NCBI GenBank assembly: GCA_949318235.1
Contig: OX439136.1
Span: 10,545,008-10,609,007, forward strand
Direction of reading: 5' to 3'
Origin: Ecdyonurus torrentis
Lineage: Eukaryota; Arthropoda; Insecta; Ephemeroptera; Heptageniidae
Length of the DNA stretch: 64,000 nucleotides
Part shown: piece by piece, positions 10,454 through 42,640 of the stretch
Position numbering within the stretch: the first letter of the stretch is position 1
How the letters are laid out: the number at the start of each line of letters is the position of its first letter
The notes under the pieces: model-generated
What the model was told of the DNA's origin: nothing
Seen by the model: only the letters and a program-made list of their open reading frames with translations
The model's database searches: none
Translations under genes and position numbers: made by a program

Positions 10454-13400
10454 AAAATTTTACATAAAATTCTCATAGAAGGAAGCATAGAACCCTCTCT
10501 TACCATTGAATATGCATAAATACCGTACAATGACAATACATGCAGTTACTGCCATTAAAGCAAAATAATCAAAGATATTTTAATTAAGGATATTTATTAT
10601 ATGATACCATTAGTTATTCCAAAGAGACTTGGGGAGAGAATTGCAGGTACGAGAAAACGTAGAAATATTGAAGCTGAGATAATGATATCACTCAGATCTT
10701 CTCGTTTGGCTTTCACGAGACGTTGGTGAACAATGGAGAACACTTCACGTAACTCTCTGCAAACACATGAACAAAATATAAAATATCTTTTAGAAATATT
10801 AATAATGTTCCTACTGTTGTCCACGGAAAGTTGACTTTTTTTAGTCAATATAAAGTTTTTTTATTTTTTTCAAAAAGTAGCGTTATAGTTATCGCTATGT
10901 TAATTTCAATTTTTGTTAATCTATTACTATAACGTTACTTTTTGCAATGTTGTTAATCTATATTAAAGATATAGCCAGTTAACGTTATGGTTAACTTAAC
11001 GTTAACGATTTTACGTTAACGACTTCAAGACTGGTATTATTCCATATGAAAATTAATTAATAAATGTTTGAAGAAGAAGAAGGTACTTACATCGGAATTC
11101 TATCCTGTGTTGCTTGAATTCTGCTCCAAGCCAGTTCTACCGCGGCACGTAAATTACGCTGTTGTCTCTGTAAACTGACATCACTGTTGACCTGCAGCAA
11201 AAATCAAACACTTTATTTTATTAATTTTGAAGTTTAACATTTTTACACACGCAGCTTGTAGACAACACATGTAACACACAATAATATTCCGGTAATTTTA
11301 TTTAAAATATATATACAATTCATTAAAAAAAAAAATAAAATAATAAAGCTAATTTATTTAACGACTATTATAACACCTTTATATAACTATTACTATAAAA
11401 ATATTATTTCTAAGTTGATATTTTCTTACTTTTATATATAATCAAACTGCATTATAATCTTTGATGGAAAATTGTAATACGTTTCCAGGGGTCAAAAGAC
11501 CTTTAAAGTTTAAATAGTAAATATAGAGAATGTTTTGTATATACCTTCAAAGGGTCTACTTCTAGGTCTTGCTGGGTTGCTGCAAGGGTTAGTACGAAGG
11601 GTGTGAGGGTGAAGTGAAGATAAGTATCCCCAACATGACGCATGTAAGCTTCCATCGACTTTGTAGCCAACGTATTACCACGGAATATCAACGTTTCGCG
11701 ATCTACATTTTAGTGGGCAAAAAAAAAAAAAAAAAAAAAACTTTAGTGTTGTCATACATTCATAATAAAAATAACAGTGTTATTAGGTATGTATTATTGA
11801 TAGCTTTATTTCTGAACGGGCAGTATGATATATAGTTATTATTATTATTATATATACACTTACCGACTAAGTTGATATCCAGCATGATTAAGTCTGCTAT
11901 CATGTCTTTGGCAAGACCAAGACTGTGCATGATGTGAACGAAGGCGTGAGCCAAGTCCGCTTTGCCCCGCACACCTAGCACTGGTTCTAGCATCTCACAT
12001 AGCGGTAAGTAGTCGCGTACCAACACCTGGAGTGTATAAAATACATAATATGAGTTCAATTTATTTAGTAAATTGTTCATGGAGTTCGTTCGTTCGTTCG
12101 TTCGTTCGTTCGTTCGTTCGTTCGTTCGTTCGTTCGTTCGTTCGTTCGTTCGTTCGTTCGTTCGTTCGTTCGTTCGTTCGTTCGTTCGTTCGTTCGTTCG
12201 TTCGTTCGTTCGTTCGTTCGTTCGTTCGTTCGTTCGTTCGTTCGTTCGTTCGTTCGTTCGTTCGTTCGTTCGTTCGTTCGTTCGTTCGTTCGTTCGTTCG
12301 TTCGTTCGTTCGTTCGTTCGTTCGTTCGTTTGTTCTTTAATTCATTCATTCATTGCATTTTATTCATTTGTTAAATTTGTTTATTAATAATTATACTTAC
12401 GTTCAAGAGGTCCTGGTACTTATTCAGAGGCAAGATATCAAAACTCTGAAATCGGTGCTTGATTCTGACTGCGGGCAGATCTTTGCTGCAGAACTTTGAT
12501 AAAATTGATGGAGACACGAGAGGAGATACAGGATACCACTCTTCAGTCATTGCTCTACCTTTATCTGTGGCTATCGTTACCTTGCCTGCAATATAGTAAA
12601 AAAACTTTTGTTTTTCTTTCTTTGTCATACATAAAACTGAAAACTCAAAGTTACTATAATATGGCATTTTATGCAAAGCTAAAAAGTGGAAAAGGAAACC
12701 AACATGATGTTAATGGGATGTTGCTCAAAAAGTTTTCTCTCACTTTTACCATCACGTGGTTTCCTCTTCTGGCACTTCATTTTCCGGCATTTTGAGTAAA
12801 CATAAGCAGTCTACTCGTATATATATAAAACGATGTTTTTTTTTGTTTTTTTCCTTCTTTTCAATGCGCTTGTATAGAGCACGTATCAAAAGTAACTGCG
12901 GTACACAAATTTATATATTTACTCCCCTTTATTATATATTGTATGATGTTTTTCTTACCTATAATTTTATTCTTGTCCTTCTTACGTCTCATGTCCGCCT
13001 CTCTATACAAAACAACGTGGATGTCCTTCACTTGAGGTAGTCCATCAAACGTGTATGTGTCGCTCCAAAAACATAATTCCTCTTTTGTTTTGCAAGACGT
13101 ACGAGCGTACAACATATTGTCGAGAAATAACTCGCAGAAATACCTACAAATAATCAATCATTTTATTAATTGTCATTCATTTTATAACTATTAACTAGAT
13201 CCTAAAAACGGGTAAAAGAAATTACGTAACTTATACTGTATTTAAGTTATATACGTAGCATACAGTATAATATAGAAAAAAAAATCTTTGTTTTTTCTAT
13301 AAGCAACTGAAATTAGTATTCAATGGAGGTTATCTGTTTAAAAAATCATTAAACATTTCTATGGCTTAAAGCAAGTAAAATTATGTCTAGTTTTTCTCAT

Positions 13401-14885
13401 TTAAATTTCTCCGAAATCGGTGGAGTAGTTTTCTTAATAATCACAAAAAAAAAACGTGTTTTTCCCCATAAGCGTATAATGTTAAATTCCCCATGTCATT
13501 CCCCGCGCGCTAAACCGATAAGTTCCCCATAGGTCATCTATGTTATTTTAAATCAATATTGCTGATATTAGGGTGCGTAGCTGATAATACTGTATTTTGC
13601 ATTTTTTTTTTTTTTTTTTTTTTTTTGTAAGTTGGCTGGTGGTAAAATTAGAGGTATAGGGGTATATGTAGCTAAATTAATTTTTTTTTTTTAAATTTTA
13701 TTTTGCACTTAAAATTTTGTAACTTCTATTTGATATGAAACAAATTTACAGAACAATCATCTGATTGAAAGGTTATTTCATAATTGATAAACTCAGCTAA
13801 AAAAAAATGTCCTTGTTCATTTTATTTTAGATTAATTATTAGATGAAAAACTGAACACGAGATAGAAAGATACAAATTAGAAGGAAAAAAAAAAGAAAAA
13901 AAGATAATGCTAGAGTATTAAAACAATTATTGTATTTAATATGCATAGATCTATGATTTTATTATATTTAAACAGTATAATACATAATACATAATATGTT
14001 TAGTGGCATGACGAAATGACATGCATACACACAAAACTTACCGTGAACGAACACAATAATTACATGTTCTTTACCAATTTTTATTTCTCACATAACTTTT
14101 ATACAAGGTGATGAATAGGATATAATGGATCTGTGTTTTTCTTATCAAAAAAGTATAATTGTTTTAATGTTTTTGTGTCTTTTTTTTTTTTTTTTAAATT
14201 TGGTATTTCCTTGTTTTTTATTTGGATATATGATAATATTCAATTTTTTTCTTACCTTCAATAAGACACTGGACTTTCAGTCACTGCTTGTCTTGCCATT
14301 AAAATAATAGAAAATAATAATAATTGTTACATAAATAAATGTATATGTGTCAATTATTATTTTGTTTTATTTTATCGTCAAGACAAGCAGCTAGTGAACG
14401 CCCAGTATCTTATTGCGAAGTAAGACATAAATGAATTTTTATCATATAAGTCACCTTGCTCGAAATTCAAGTTTTTATATAATTATAATGAACTAAAAAA
14501 TAACAACTGAATAACTATTATATGTTTTTATTTTTAACAATAGTTTGCAGGTTTATACAAAATGTAGATTATTTTTACAAATTAATGATTTTGCGTCGCA
14601 ATTGACTTTATGGGTGGGGGGGGGGGCGGGGTTGGCGGGTGGGTGTATGTGTGTGTGCGTGTGAAATAAATGTAAATGTTATATACGTACTTCTTTTTAT
14701 TTGGGATACCCTTGGCTTCTAATATCCATAATTGTAGTGAATTTTCAGTTCTTCGTTTTGTATGCAAGTCTGGGTGAACTATTCGACTTAAACTATATAT
14801 AAAAACATTTTCACCATATTAGCATAATTTTATTCTTCATTATATTATATATAAAAAAAAAATAATAATAAATAAATAAAAAAGA

Positions 14886-14984
<99 letters not shown>

Positions 14985-17900
14985 ATTGCATTGTAAAACC
15001 GTATAAGAAAATAAAAATAAGCATAGAACCAACCGCAAAAAAAAATTACATATATATAATAATATTAAGTGTTATTATTTAGTGTTAATATTGTGAATAT
15101 TGCCTGGTCTAAAAATACAACTTAAATTGTTGTACGTGACAGATATTTTTTTTCAGCATAAGATTTTATTGTTTTTAATAGCATGTGTACTAAATTTCAA
15201 ATCTATTCGGTTGCGTATGGGAATAAATAGCATGGTGAGCATAAGGCGTCCTATGTTTCCTATGTTATTTTTTCCCCTTATAACTGATGAACATATCGAT
15301 TTAAAATTTGGTATATAAATATGTTATTGAATAAGGCAATTTAAAAAAAAAAATTGAAATTAAAAAAAAAAAAAAAAAAACTATCGATTGAAAAAAAAAA
15401 AAGTTTCGTCACATCTGAAGTCAATTCTAAATATTTTTCTTACATTTCAACCCATTCATCTCTCTCTTTTGCTGAACGACATGCAAAATAAGTGGTCTTT
15501 CCTGGTTTTGCACACGTCTTGCTGGGGCTTGTTGTAACCTATTTCAATAAAAAAAAAGAGACAAATGCATTTATATCATTTTGAAGAAAAAAGTGCATTA
15601 TAGAGTTTGCTTATTTCACAGATACACTCTACAAAATAAGCGTTAATAACCTTGTACAATAACAACTTTGCTATTATTTTTTTTGTCTCAATTAAACAAA
15701 ACATACATAAATCAATCAATTTTATATTTGTATACACATATTTAATTTATACAGTTTTGCAATGCTTTAAGTATTGTGGAATGTGGAATACACGATTATG
15801 ATGTCATCAAGCTTTGAAATTTTAACGTTATAAAAACGTTCGTGACGTCACAAACTTTGGGACCAAATGGAAATAACGACTAATAAGCGTTGACAAGGTT
15901 CTATACACGGCTTTACAATGATTTAAGTATTGTGGTATTAACGTAACGATAAATGCGTAAATGACGTCACAAACGTTAGAAGTTTAACGTTTTATGGTTC
16001 ATTCCATTGTTATTCTAACGTTTGTGACGTCAGTTACGCTTTTATCGTATCGTTAATTCCACAATACTTAAAACATTGTAAAGCCATGTACAAAACTTGT
16101 CAACGCTTTTTTTTTTCGAGTAATATATATTATAGGTTCTAATTTTATATATTTAAACATAATTAAACACAAAACGCAGCATGCCATTTGAGCACGCACA
16201 GATGAAACCTAGTAATTTTACGCTAGATAATTTTGTTGACGGAAATTTTTATAATAGTGTGAACTATAGTGATAAAAATGGCATTGCTCCGTAAAATTGC
16301 TCCGCGAAAATCGTATTATATTTTCTATCACATGCTTGGATTTAATATAAAAAGCTAAAAAGTTATATGGTATTTTTTCAAAAGAATGTTTCACCTCAGT
16401 GATTTTAGAGAAAACTGGGTTTGATTGGCAGGTTTGGGTATTTAAACTGCATGTTAAAATTATATATTGCACCAAAAATATTCGTTAAATAGCAAAGAAA
16501 TGATTAGAGAGGTTAAATTTATGCAAGTAAATTATTATTATTATTTATTTTTTTACTTTTTATATTTTTAAGGTATTAGGAGTAAAACATCCATTTAAAT
16601 AACGTTGTGTTTGTATTTTTATGGCATCCAAAAGGTAACTAAATTATAACTATTATGCATATAATATATTATATCATGCATGTTATTATAATAATAAATA
16701 TAATAATAATAATAAAATCACTCCAAACGTATTATTATTATTTCTTAAAATGTATTAAAAAGTAAAACACGAGGTAATCGATTTTGCAATTTAAAAGATA
16801 TCAAGGTCATATGACTTTATGGGACATCCACTTTATTTCATTAGTATTTTGTGAAGAAAAATAAAATAAAATTATATATCTGTGTTTGAAAATGAGAATA
16901 GTGGTTTTGGTTGAATTATTACCTGGAAACAATTCTCCCTACCAAGAATAGAAGAATGAATGGATTTAACTTGGACTCCCAGATCGATCTCTGACGTCGT
17001 ATTATGTTCACTTAACAGCGAATCATGAGAACGAGATTTGCGCAACTTGTTTTCATGCTGTGGTACTTCATACCTAAAAAAAAAAAAAGTAATAAATAAA
17101 TAAAAAAAATATATAAAATTAACTAAATTTTGTTCCCCTTAAATTGAATACGATTTTCTAATAATAATTTCAATTTGCGGTTTAGCACGTGAAGCGTAAA
17201 ATCCAGATATAATATATAAACATTATTATTACCTTGAATGATCAGAAACATATGAAAGAAATGTTATAAAAATGTCAATATTCAAAAGTATAAATTTAGA
17301 AAGAAAACAAAAGAGTAATGTCAAACTAAAAGTAGCTTCGGATTTCGTGTATTCATTAAAAATAACAAATTTATTTATTTTAAAAGGTTGATATTAATTT
17401 ACTTTGTATATCTGAGATTTAAATTTACTATTTGTTTATCATTTGAAAGTCAAAAGTACAACAACAATGATAGCAGAGCAGCAATGCTATGATAACAGCC
17501 TGTGATACAACTTTAGAACTCGTGAAGGTTATGAAGACTTATGGGAGAAATTTTCAAAATATTTTAAAATTCAAAATCTGCAAAGTATTCTCCTAAAATG
17601 TTTTTATAATTTGTAAATAATCCTTATCATTGTACAAATATTATATATTATACTTTTCTATCAAATCACCGTAGTGTCGCATTTTCAGCTTTATATTTTT
17701 ATATTCGGAAACACTGTATTTTACTTACTTTTCAATAAAAAGAGTACCAGTACTTTTAGAATTCAATTTAATTATATTTTTCGTACGTTTAAATGCATTT
17801 GTGCATAATGAACGTTTGGTGAAGAAATTCTGAAAAAAAAAACAAAAAAAAAAAAAAAAAAATTAATTAGATCATATTAATGAGACAAATAATAATATAT

Positions 17901-18264
17901 TAAAATAAAATATTTACCTTGATTCGTGAAGGAGTAAGTTCCAAACCTCGTGATTTGATAGGGGTAACTGGAGCACTATCTTGTCTACGCGTATTTGAAT
18001 CCTCGCAACTGGATCCTATATTAAATAAATGTTCATGAAAAAAAAATATATATATATATTTTTACAATTATCATTTAATTAAATTTAAATACTAAATTAC
18101 AAAATAATATATCTAAAACTTGTCAGCCCATGAAATAATATTATGGAGTTATCATACATTTCACACTTACCTTTTTCATGATCAGGTGATCTTTTTACAC
18201 AAGATTGAAGACTTAAACGCCTAAAAAATGAACCACGTTTCTTTTTCACTGAATTATGATCCAT
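8465..18264 (-). CDS. raskol: Ras GTPase-activating protein, SynGAP/DAB2IP family (raskol-like), 15 exons, 652 aa
   Basis: It accelerates GTP hydrolysis by Ras-type GTPases at the membrane. Exons, 5' to 3' on minus: 18264-18171, 18015-17918, 17829-17729, 17073-16923, 15538-15444, 14792-14691, 13143-12959, 12585-12401, 12026-11864, 11702-11545, 11191-11091, 10756-10608, 9478-9312, 9192-9094, 8575-8465. All joins keep frame with GT-AG introns. Start [20 protein letters not shown] split PH domain lies near residues 120-195 ([22 protein letters not shown]), then a C2 domain near 200-300 ([25 protein letters not shown]) ending EEWYPV. The RasGAP domain spans about 340-600 with arginine finger R399 in [11 protein letters not shown] and FLRFLVPA at 509-516. 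The last exon ends EQQK-stop; vertebrate relatives continue for about 500 residues (serine/proline-rich region, coiled coil). Either this is a short isoform or later exons were missed. Confidence 0.88.
8634..8777. mobile_element. Tc1/mariner-type MITE (TACAGCTCTGG family), copy 1
   Basis: The ends are tacagctctggtcaaaag and the inverted form (cttttggct..agagctgta), with TA at both edges. The inside has gaacgatttgtataggcaac and ccgccgct blocks shared with copies at 27338, 27751 and 52542. It sits in the last RasGAP intron, 59 bp upstream of the final exon's acceptor. Confidence 0.75.
9531..9847. mobile_element. MITE, AAGGCGTAGAA family, copy 1
   Basis: This is a near-perfect palindromic element: AAGGCGTAGAA at the left, TTCTACGCCTT at the right, TA at both edges. 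The arms extend about 150 bp, with blocks ctaatatcctaacatacc, caacgttg, ttctaatttattttccatt and gctgcgggttt. A central CRE-like TGACGTCA lies at 9664-9671. It lies in a RasGAP intron. The TA duplication suggests Tc1/mariner mobilisation. Confidence 0.85.
10081..10380. mobile_element. repeat family GACGCCAT, inverted copy
   Basis: This is the reverse complement of the family at 46409, 50590 and 36385. Shared blocks include atagggtg at one end, gacgccatactggagcatg, ttggctattttcttt, aacctat, and gtgtggcgtcgactttaatatg (written as parts). It lies in the RasGAP intron next to the exon at 10608. Confidence 0.6.
12084..12330. repeat. (GTTC)n microsatellite, about 62 units
   Basis: An uninterrupted tetranucleotide array in the RasGAP intron, 58 bp from the exon at 11864-12026. 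It gives open frames (SFVR, NERT) with no biological meaning. Confidence 0.97.
12681..12808. mobile_element. MITE, diverged copy of the 47606 family
   Basis: It has a cacgtggtttcc block, then tctggcacttcattttccg and gtaaacataag. These match, inverted, gaaaatgaagtgccaga and cacgtgac in the element at 47606-47793. It lies in a RasGAP intron. Confidence 0.5.
13321..13534. mobile_element. repeat family member (copy 2, inverted relative to 5898)
   Basis: The outer ends caatggaggttatctgttta and taaaccgataagttccccat form imperfect terminal inverted repeats. The interior matches 5898-6131 in opposite orientation. It lies in the RasGAP intron 13144-14690. Confidence 0.6.
14260..14415. mobile_element. 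short MITE with 35-bp inverted ends
   Basis: aataagacactggactttc..gcttgtcttg at the left pairs with caagacaagc..gcccagtatcttatt at the right. A similar solitary end (cttacctttgcaagacactg) occurs near 62740-62762. Confidence 0.6.
14610..14662. repeat. G-run and GT-rich tract
   Basis: Several G-runs (up to about 11) are followed by GTGTGTG, 30 bp beyond the donor of the exon at 14691-14792. It would be C-rich in the RasGAP transcript. Quadruplex formation on the plus strand is possible but unproven. Confidence 0.6.
14890..14981. repeat. (TA)n microsatellite
   Basis: Uninterrupted TA array in a RasGAP intron. Confidence 0.95.
15884..16108. mobile_element. MITE, AAGCGTTGACAAG family
   Basis: aagcgttgacaaggtt at the left pairs with cttgtcaacgctt at the right. 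The arms also share gctttacaatg..ttaagtattgtgg and cattgtaaagcc. TGACGTCA occurs twice (15962 and 16025). Directly left (about 15637-15880) is a diverged second copy of the same family with its own TGACGTCA at 15843, so one copy seems inserted beside or into another. Confidence 0.75.
16109..16922. other. RasGAP intron sequence, nothing recognised
   Basis: AT-rich DNA without repeats that I could pair. Open frames here lack any family resemblance. Confidence 0.4.
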
Positions 18265-20584
18265 TATTCAAATATTATTTATAATATTATTTAAAAATAC
18301 TATGCTTATCCACAACAGTTAAAATTATTCCAAGTTAAAAAATGAGATAAATCTCAAATATTTAAAAGCATTTACACGCATACGATACTTTCTATGCAAG
18401 ATCAGAAGTGCAAGTGAGAGTTATATTCTATAAAGAATCCTATTTTAATATTTCATTCATTTAATTACATAATCAATCTACGTCACTTTAGTATATAAAA
18501 AAATAAAGACCTATATATTTTTTATAATTACTTTAATTAAAAATTGATTAAAAAAAAATGTACTGCATTTCAATGATAGCGCACGTCCAGTGCTTTTGTT
18601 TATTTTGATCTTTTGTCTTCTACGTATGACATTGAAAGTACATACATATTTAAATGATTCTGCAATAATACAAACTGTATTTTATATTTTATATAATAAC
18701 GAAGTTTTTGTTACAAAAATTTATATAGCACATTAAGGCGTAGAACAACTTAAACAAAAAACATATCTAATATCCTATTCTGTCTAAATATCAACTTTGA
18801 TTTGGCCAAAGTCATTTATTTCTAATTTATTTTCCATTCCTAAAATGACAGCTGCGGGTTTGTGAAGTAACAACTCACTAGTCCACGCGCGCGGAAACAG
18901 GCTATATGTGACGTCGCAAACCCACAGCTGTGATTTTGTGAATGGAAAATCAATTAGAAATTAATGACTCCGGACTCCGCCCAAATCAACGTTGATATTT
19001 AGGTATGTTAGGGTATTAGACATGTTTTTTGTTCAAAGTGTTCTACGCCTTTAGTAATTTTATATTAATTTAGGTTGGTATTGGAAGGAGGAGAATCAAA
19101 ATAGAAATGAGATAATAGTGCATTATAAAAAAGAAAAAAAATAATAAAAAAAAAAAGGGATTTTGTTATTAAATGAGCTGAAATTAAAAAAAGAAAGAAA
19201 AATATAGGAAGATTATTGTTAATTACTTTTAAGCATATTTTTGAAGATCGGGGGTCGTTTAGAAGTGCATTTTTCATGATTCTAAAAATATATTAATATA
19301 TCATTGAAAATAGCACCAATAAATGTGCATCAAATTAGCACGCGTTTCATAAAAATTAACAATTATTGAAGTTATATGTAAATCGAAATTTTCTTTAATG
19401 TTTTTAATGTAATACTGAAAATCAAACCCCCTGAAATTATTGAATTAATTATTATTATTGAAATTAATATGAAAATAATCTGATACATATTTTAATGGAA
19501 TAAATTTAAAAGTACTTATATTTTGAAAGTTTTTTATTTATTTTTTTTAAATGTTTTATTATATAAAATATGCTCATTGTTAAATTAAATAGTGCTTAAA
19601 ATAATGAAAAGTGTAACCAACCTGCATATAACCTGTATATGCAAGTAATTAAAAAATAAGGCTAATGAAGATTACAGTCTAAATTTTAATATTTACTTTA
19701 TACTTAAATAATAAATTATTTAATTAGTAAGTTATGTCACAATAGTATGTATTATGATTATTATGTATTTGTGTTTGTATGTATTGATTTTGCCATGAAA
19801 AATGGCAATTTATTATTTTACAACTTTTGTTGAATTATTTCCTTAGTCGTTAAATAGTACTCTAATTCTAATATCTTTTCTATTTTCTAATACATAATAA
19901 TGAACATAATGATACATTTTTAAAACAGTTCTATAGTAATCTAATCATTATAATTATTTTAATCTTTTTTATATAGCATACTTAAGATAAATACGGAAAT
20001 AGGAAAAAAAAAACACTTTTCTACTTCCACTAGCATGCTAATATTATAAAACTATCTAAGATAATATCGGAAGCGTAATATACTGTAGTTTTATTTGGTA
20101 ACTGCTAACCGCGACTTGCTTTAACCTTGACAAAATACTCGAACTTTTTTTAAATATATTTAATTCGATAAAAAAAAAAATATTTTCATGCTGGTGTGGG
20201 TAACTTTGCATCTAACTCAGAATTAAAAAATATAATTTCAGTTTTCTTTCTACCCTACTCCGATTAAGAACTGTTTATTCATTTTATTGTAATTTTAATA
20301 AATAATAAACATTTTATTAAATTTGGAAGGTTAGCTTTATTTTATTATAAACATGCAGTTGATAATTGTTTACATTAATTTGTCATATGTTTATAATTTT
20401 TAATTGATATCAAAATAATAATAAATAGAATTTAAGAAAAACTATAGTAATTTGATTATCACTTGTGATTTGTTATTTCATCGTTGGAAAATAAAAAATA
20501 TTGATTGAAATACTGTAGTATTAAAAATATAAGAAATACGCTAAATTTGTATTTAAGAACGTTTAGTATTTTATCAGGGATTCA
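18265..20584. other. divergent intergenic region between RasGAP and CYP4 copy A
   Basis: The two genes start head to head 2.3 kb apart, so both promoters should lie here. Apart from the MITE at 18734-19053 the region is AT-rich and without features I can defend. TATAAGAA near 20528 is about 57 bp before the P450 ATG and could act as a TATA box, but such strings are common at this base composition. Confidence 0.5.
18734..19053. mobile_element. MITE, AAGGCGTAGAA family, copy 2
   Basis: It has the same termini and arms as 9531-9847 (aggcgtagaac; gttctacgcctt; TA edges). Its central site is decayed to TGACGTCG. It is about 470 bp upstream of the RasGAP start codon. Confidence 0.85.
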
Positions 20585-40910
<20,326 letters not shown>

Positions 40911-41167
40911 TTTTTTTTTATGCTTCACTCATTAATTATTCCTCTTACTCATGGATTATATTGCATATTCATGCTTATTACTTTCTTTGAATACAACTAA
41001 ATGTTGAACTGTATTTTTTTTATGAATGTTTTTGTACAGCCTATTGGTAACACAATAATAATAATTCATACTATACATATTATCCCATATGTAAATTATG
41101 CGCATAAAAAGCAATGTTATTAAAAAAAATAAGAATGCATCTTTAGAATCCTTATTCTTTATTTCTT

Positions 41168-41173
41168 AATAAA
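41168..41173 (+). promoter_or_regulatory. candidate poly(A) signal of CYP4 copy A
   Basis: AATAAA lies about 258 bp after the stop codon at 40908-40910. Confidence 0.45.
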
Positions 41174-41619
41174 GATAGATGTTTGGTGTTAATTTAAAAT
41201 GGCATGTATAGTACGACTATAGTACGGTTGCACACGTAACACAAAAATTTGGATTGAACGTACATATATTTTACATATAATAATAATATATAAAATATAT
41301 GTACAGTATATTATACTGTATATATTATATAATATGTTTATTATTAAATTTTAATTATAAAAATATGGCATGATTTTAGAGTTGCTATTTTTATTGTTAT
41401 TCACAGAGTAACTTTAAAAAACTAGTATAAGCGGGGGGGGGGGGGGGGGGGGGGCTATTTTACCAAGTATTTTGAAATAATTTAATAAATTAATGAAAAA
41501 ATGTTTTGGTAAATAAAAAATCTAATTAGGAATACAATTGTAAATAATTAAAATGAAGTGTTTTAAAAAGCTTCAAATGTTATTTTTGAAAGTCATCAAT
41601 ATTATAGTACACTGTCAAC

Positions 41620-41784
41620 TGACAATAATAAAGGAAAAACCGTTTTGAGGCTGACTTTAAGTAATTTCGGTCACATCCACTTCCGTTTCTACTTACTACG
41701 CATGCGCAGTACGTCGAAACGAAAGCGGATGTGAGGGAAATTGCTTATGGTCGACCTCAAAACAGTTGTTCCTTTGTTAGTCAA
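41620..41784. mobile_element. short MITE
   Basis: gacaataataaaggaa..ccgttttgaggc at the left pairs with cctcaaaacagttgttcctt at the right. Inner arms are tcacatccacttccgtttc and gaaacgaaagcggatgtga. A G-run (41430-41453) lies just upstream. Confidence 0.75.
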
Positions 41785-42031
41785 TAAGAAACAAAGTAGT
41801 AGAGACTAGTAGTTTTAAATACAGTACACGTTTCTTGCATTCTCTCAAAATATTTGTGTTCTGGGTATGCAAAGTGTTTGGAAGATTTCAAAAATAAATT
41901 ATTAATTTTTTGAAACAAAGTGAGTTTCAACATTTTTTTTTGTACAAATTCATATTTATTATATTAACATTTATATACAAATGAGCATAATTATATGTAT
42001 AATATAATTTTAACAAACATTTTATTCTATG

Positions 42032-42108
42032 CACGGAGAAAAGTAATAAAAGAGTTATTATTTAGACTTTTTTTTTATAATAAATTTGTTATTTTATATA
42101 TTTATTCA

Positions 42109-42140
<32 letters not shown>

Positions 42141-42217
42141 AAAGAGCTAACTATTTACCGCTGAAAAATTACGTTTATACTATTACAAGTTACTGTTCAA
42201 ACTTTGTTTTCCGTGTG
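42032..42217. mobile_element. MITE, CACGGAAAAA family, copy 2 (inverted)
   Basis: Ends cacggagaaaagt and actttgttttccgtg. The interior agctaactatttaccgct is the reverse of the same block in 29295-29533. Confidence 0.65.
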
Positions 42218-42220
42218 AAT

Positions 42221-42640
42221 AATTAAAGCCCTTGCCAACGTACTTTTTTATCATTTAGTTTAGTATCCTAGACTTATAATTACCATACCTTATATAATAT
42301 CCATGAATTAGACACCACCACGTTGATTTTGTATTTATTTTCATTTATTTTCCTTTTTGCGGTTATATCACGTATCTGTGGTCACAATGTACCGATGGGG
42401 CCGTGATAAGGGTAAAGAACTTGAGTTAGGAGCTTAAATGTATCACGTTACCAGAGCGGTGACTGTGATTGGCGGCGGTACATTGTGACGTCAGATACGT
42501 GATATAACTGCAAAAAGGAAAATAAACGAAAATAAATACAAAATCAACGTGATGGTGTCTAATTCATGGATATTAAGGTATGATAATTATCAATCTAGTA
42601 TTCTAAATGATAAAAAGGTAAGTTGATAAGGGCTTTAATT
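42221..42640. mobile_element. MITE, AATTAAAGCCCTT family
   Basis: aattaaagcccttgccaac and gttgataagggctttaatt are inverted ends. The long arms share gaattagacaccaccacgtt, ttgtatttattttc and tatatcacgtatctg, with inverses at 42490-42580. TGACGTCA is at 42486-42493. It lies 3 bp from the preceding MITE. Confidence 0.8.

Noticed and set aside
12032..12387. Open frames of repeated SFVR / NERT on both strands
   Set aside because: They come from the (GTTC)n array inside a RasGAP intron.
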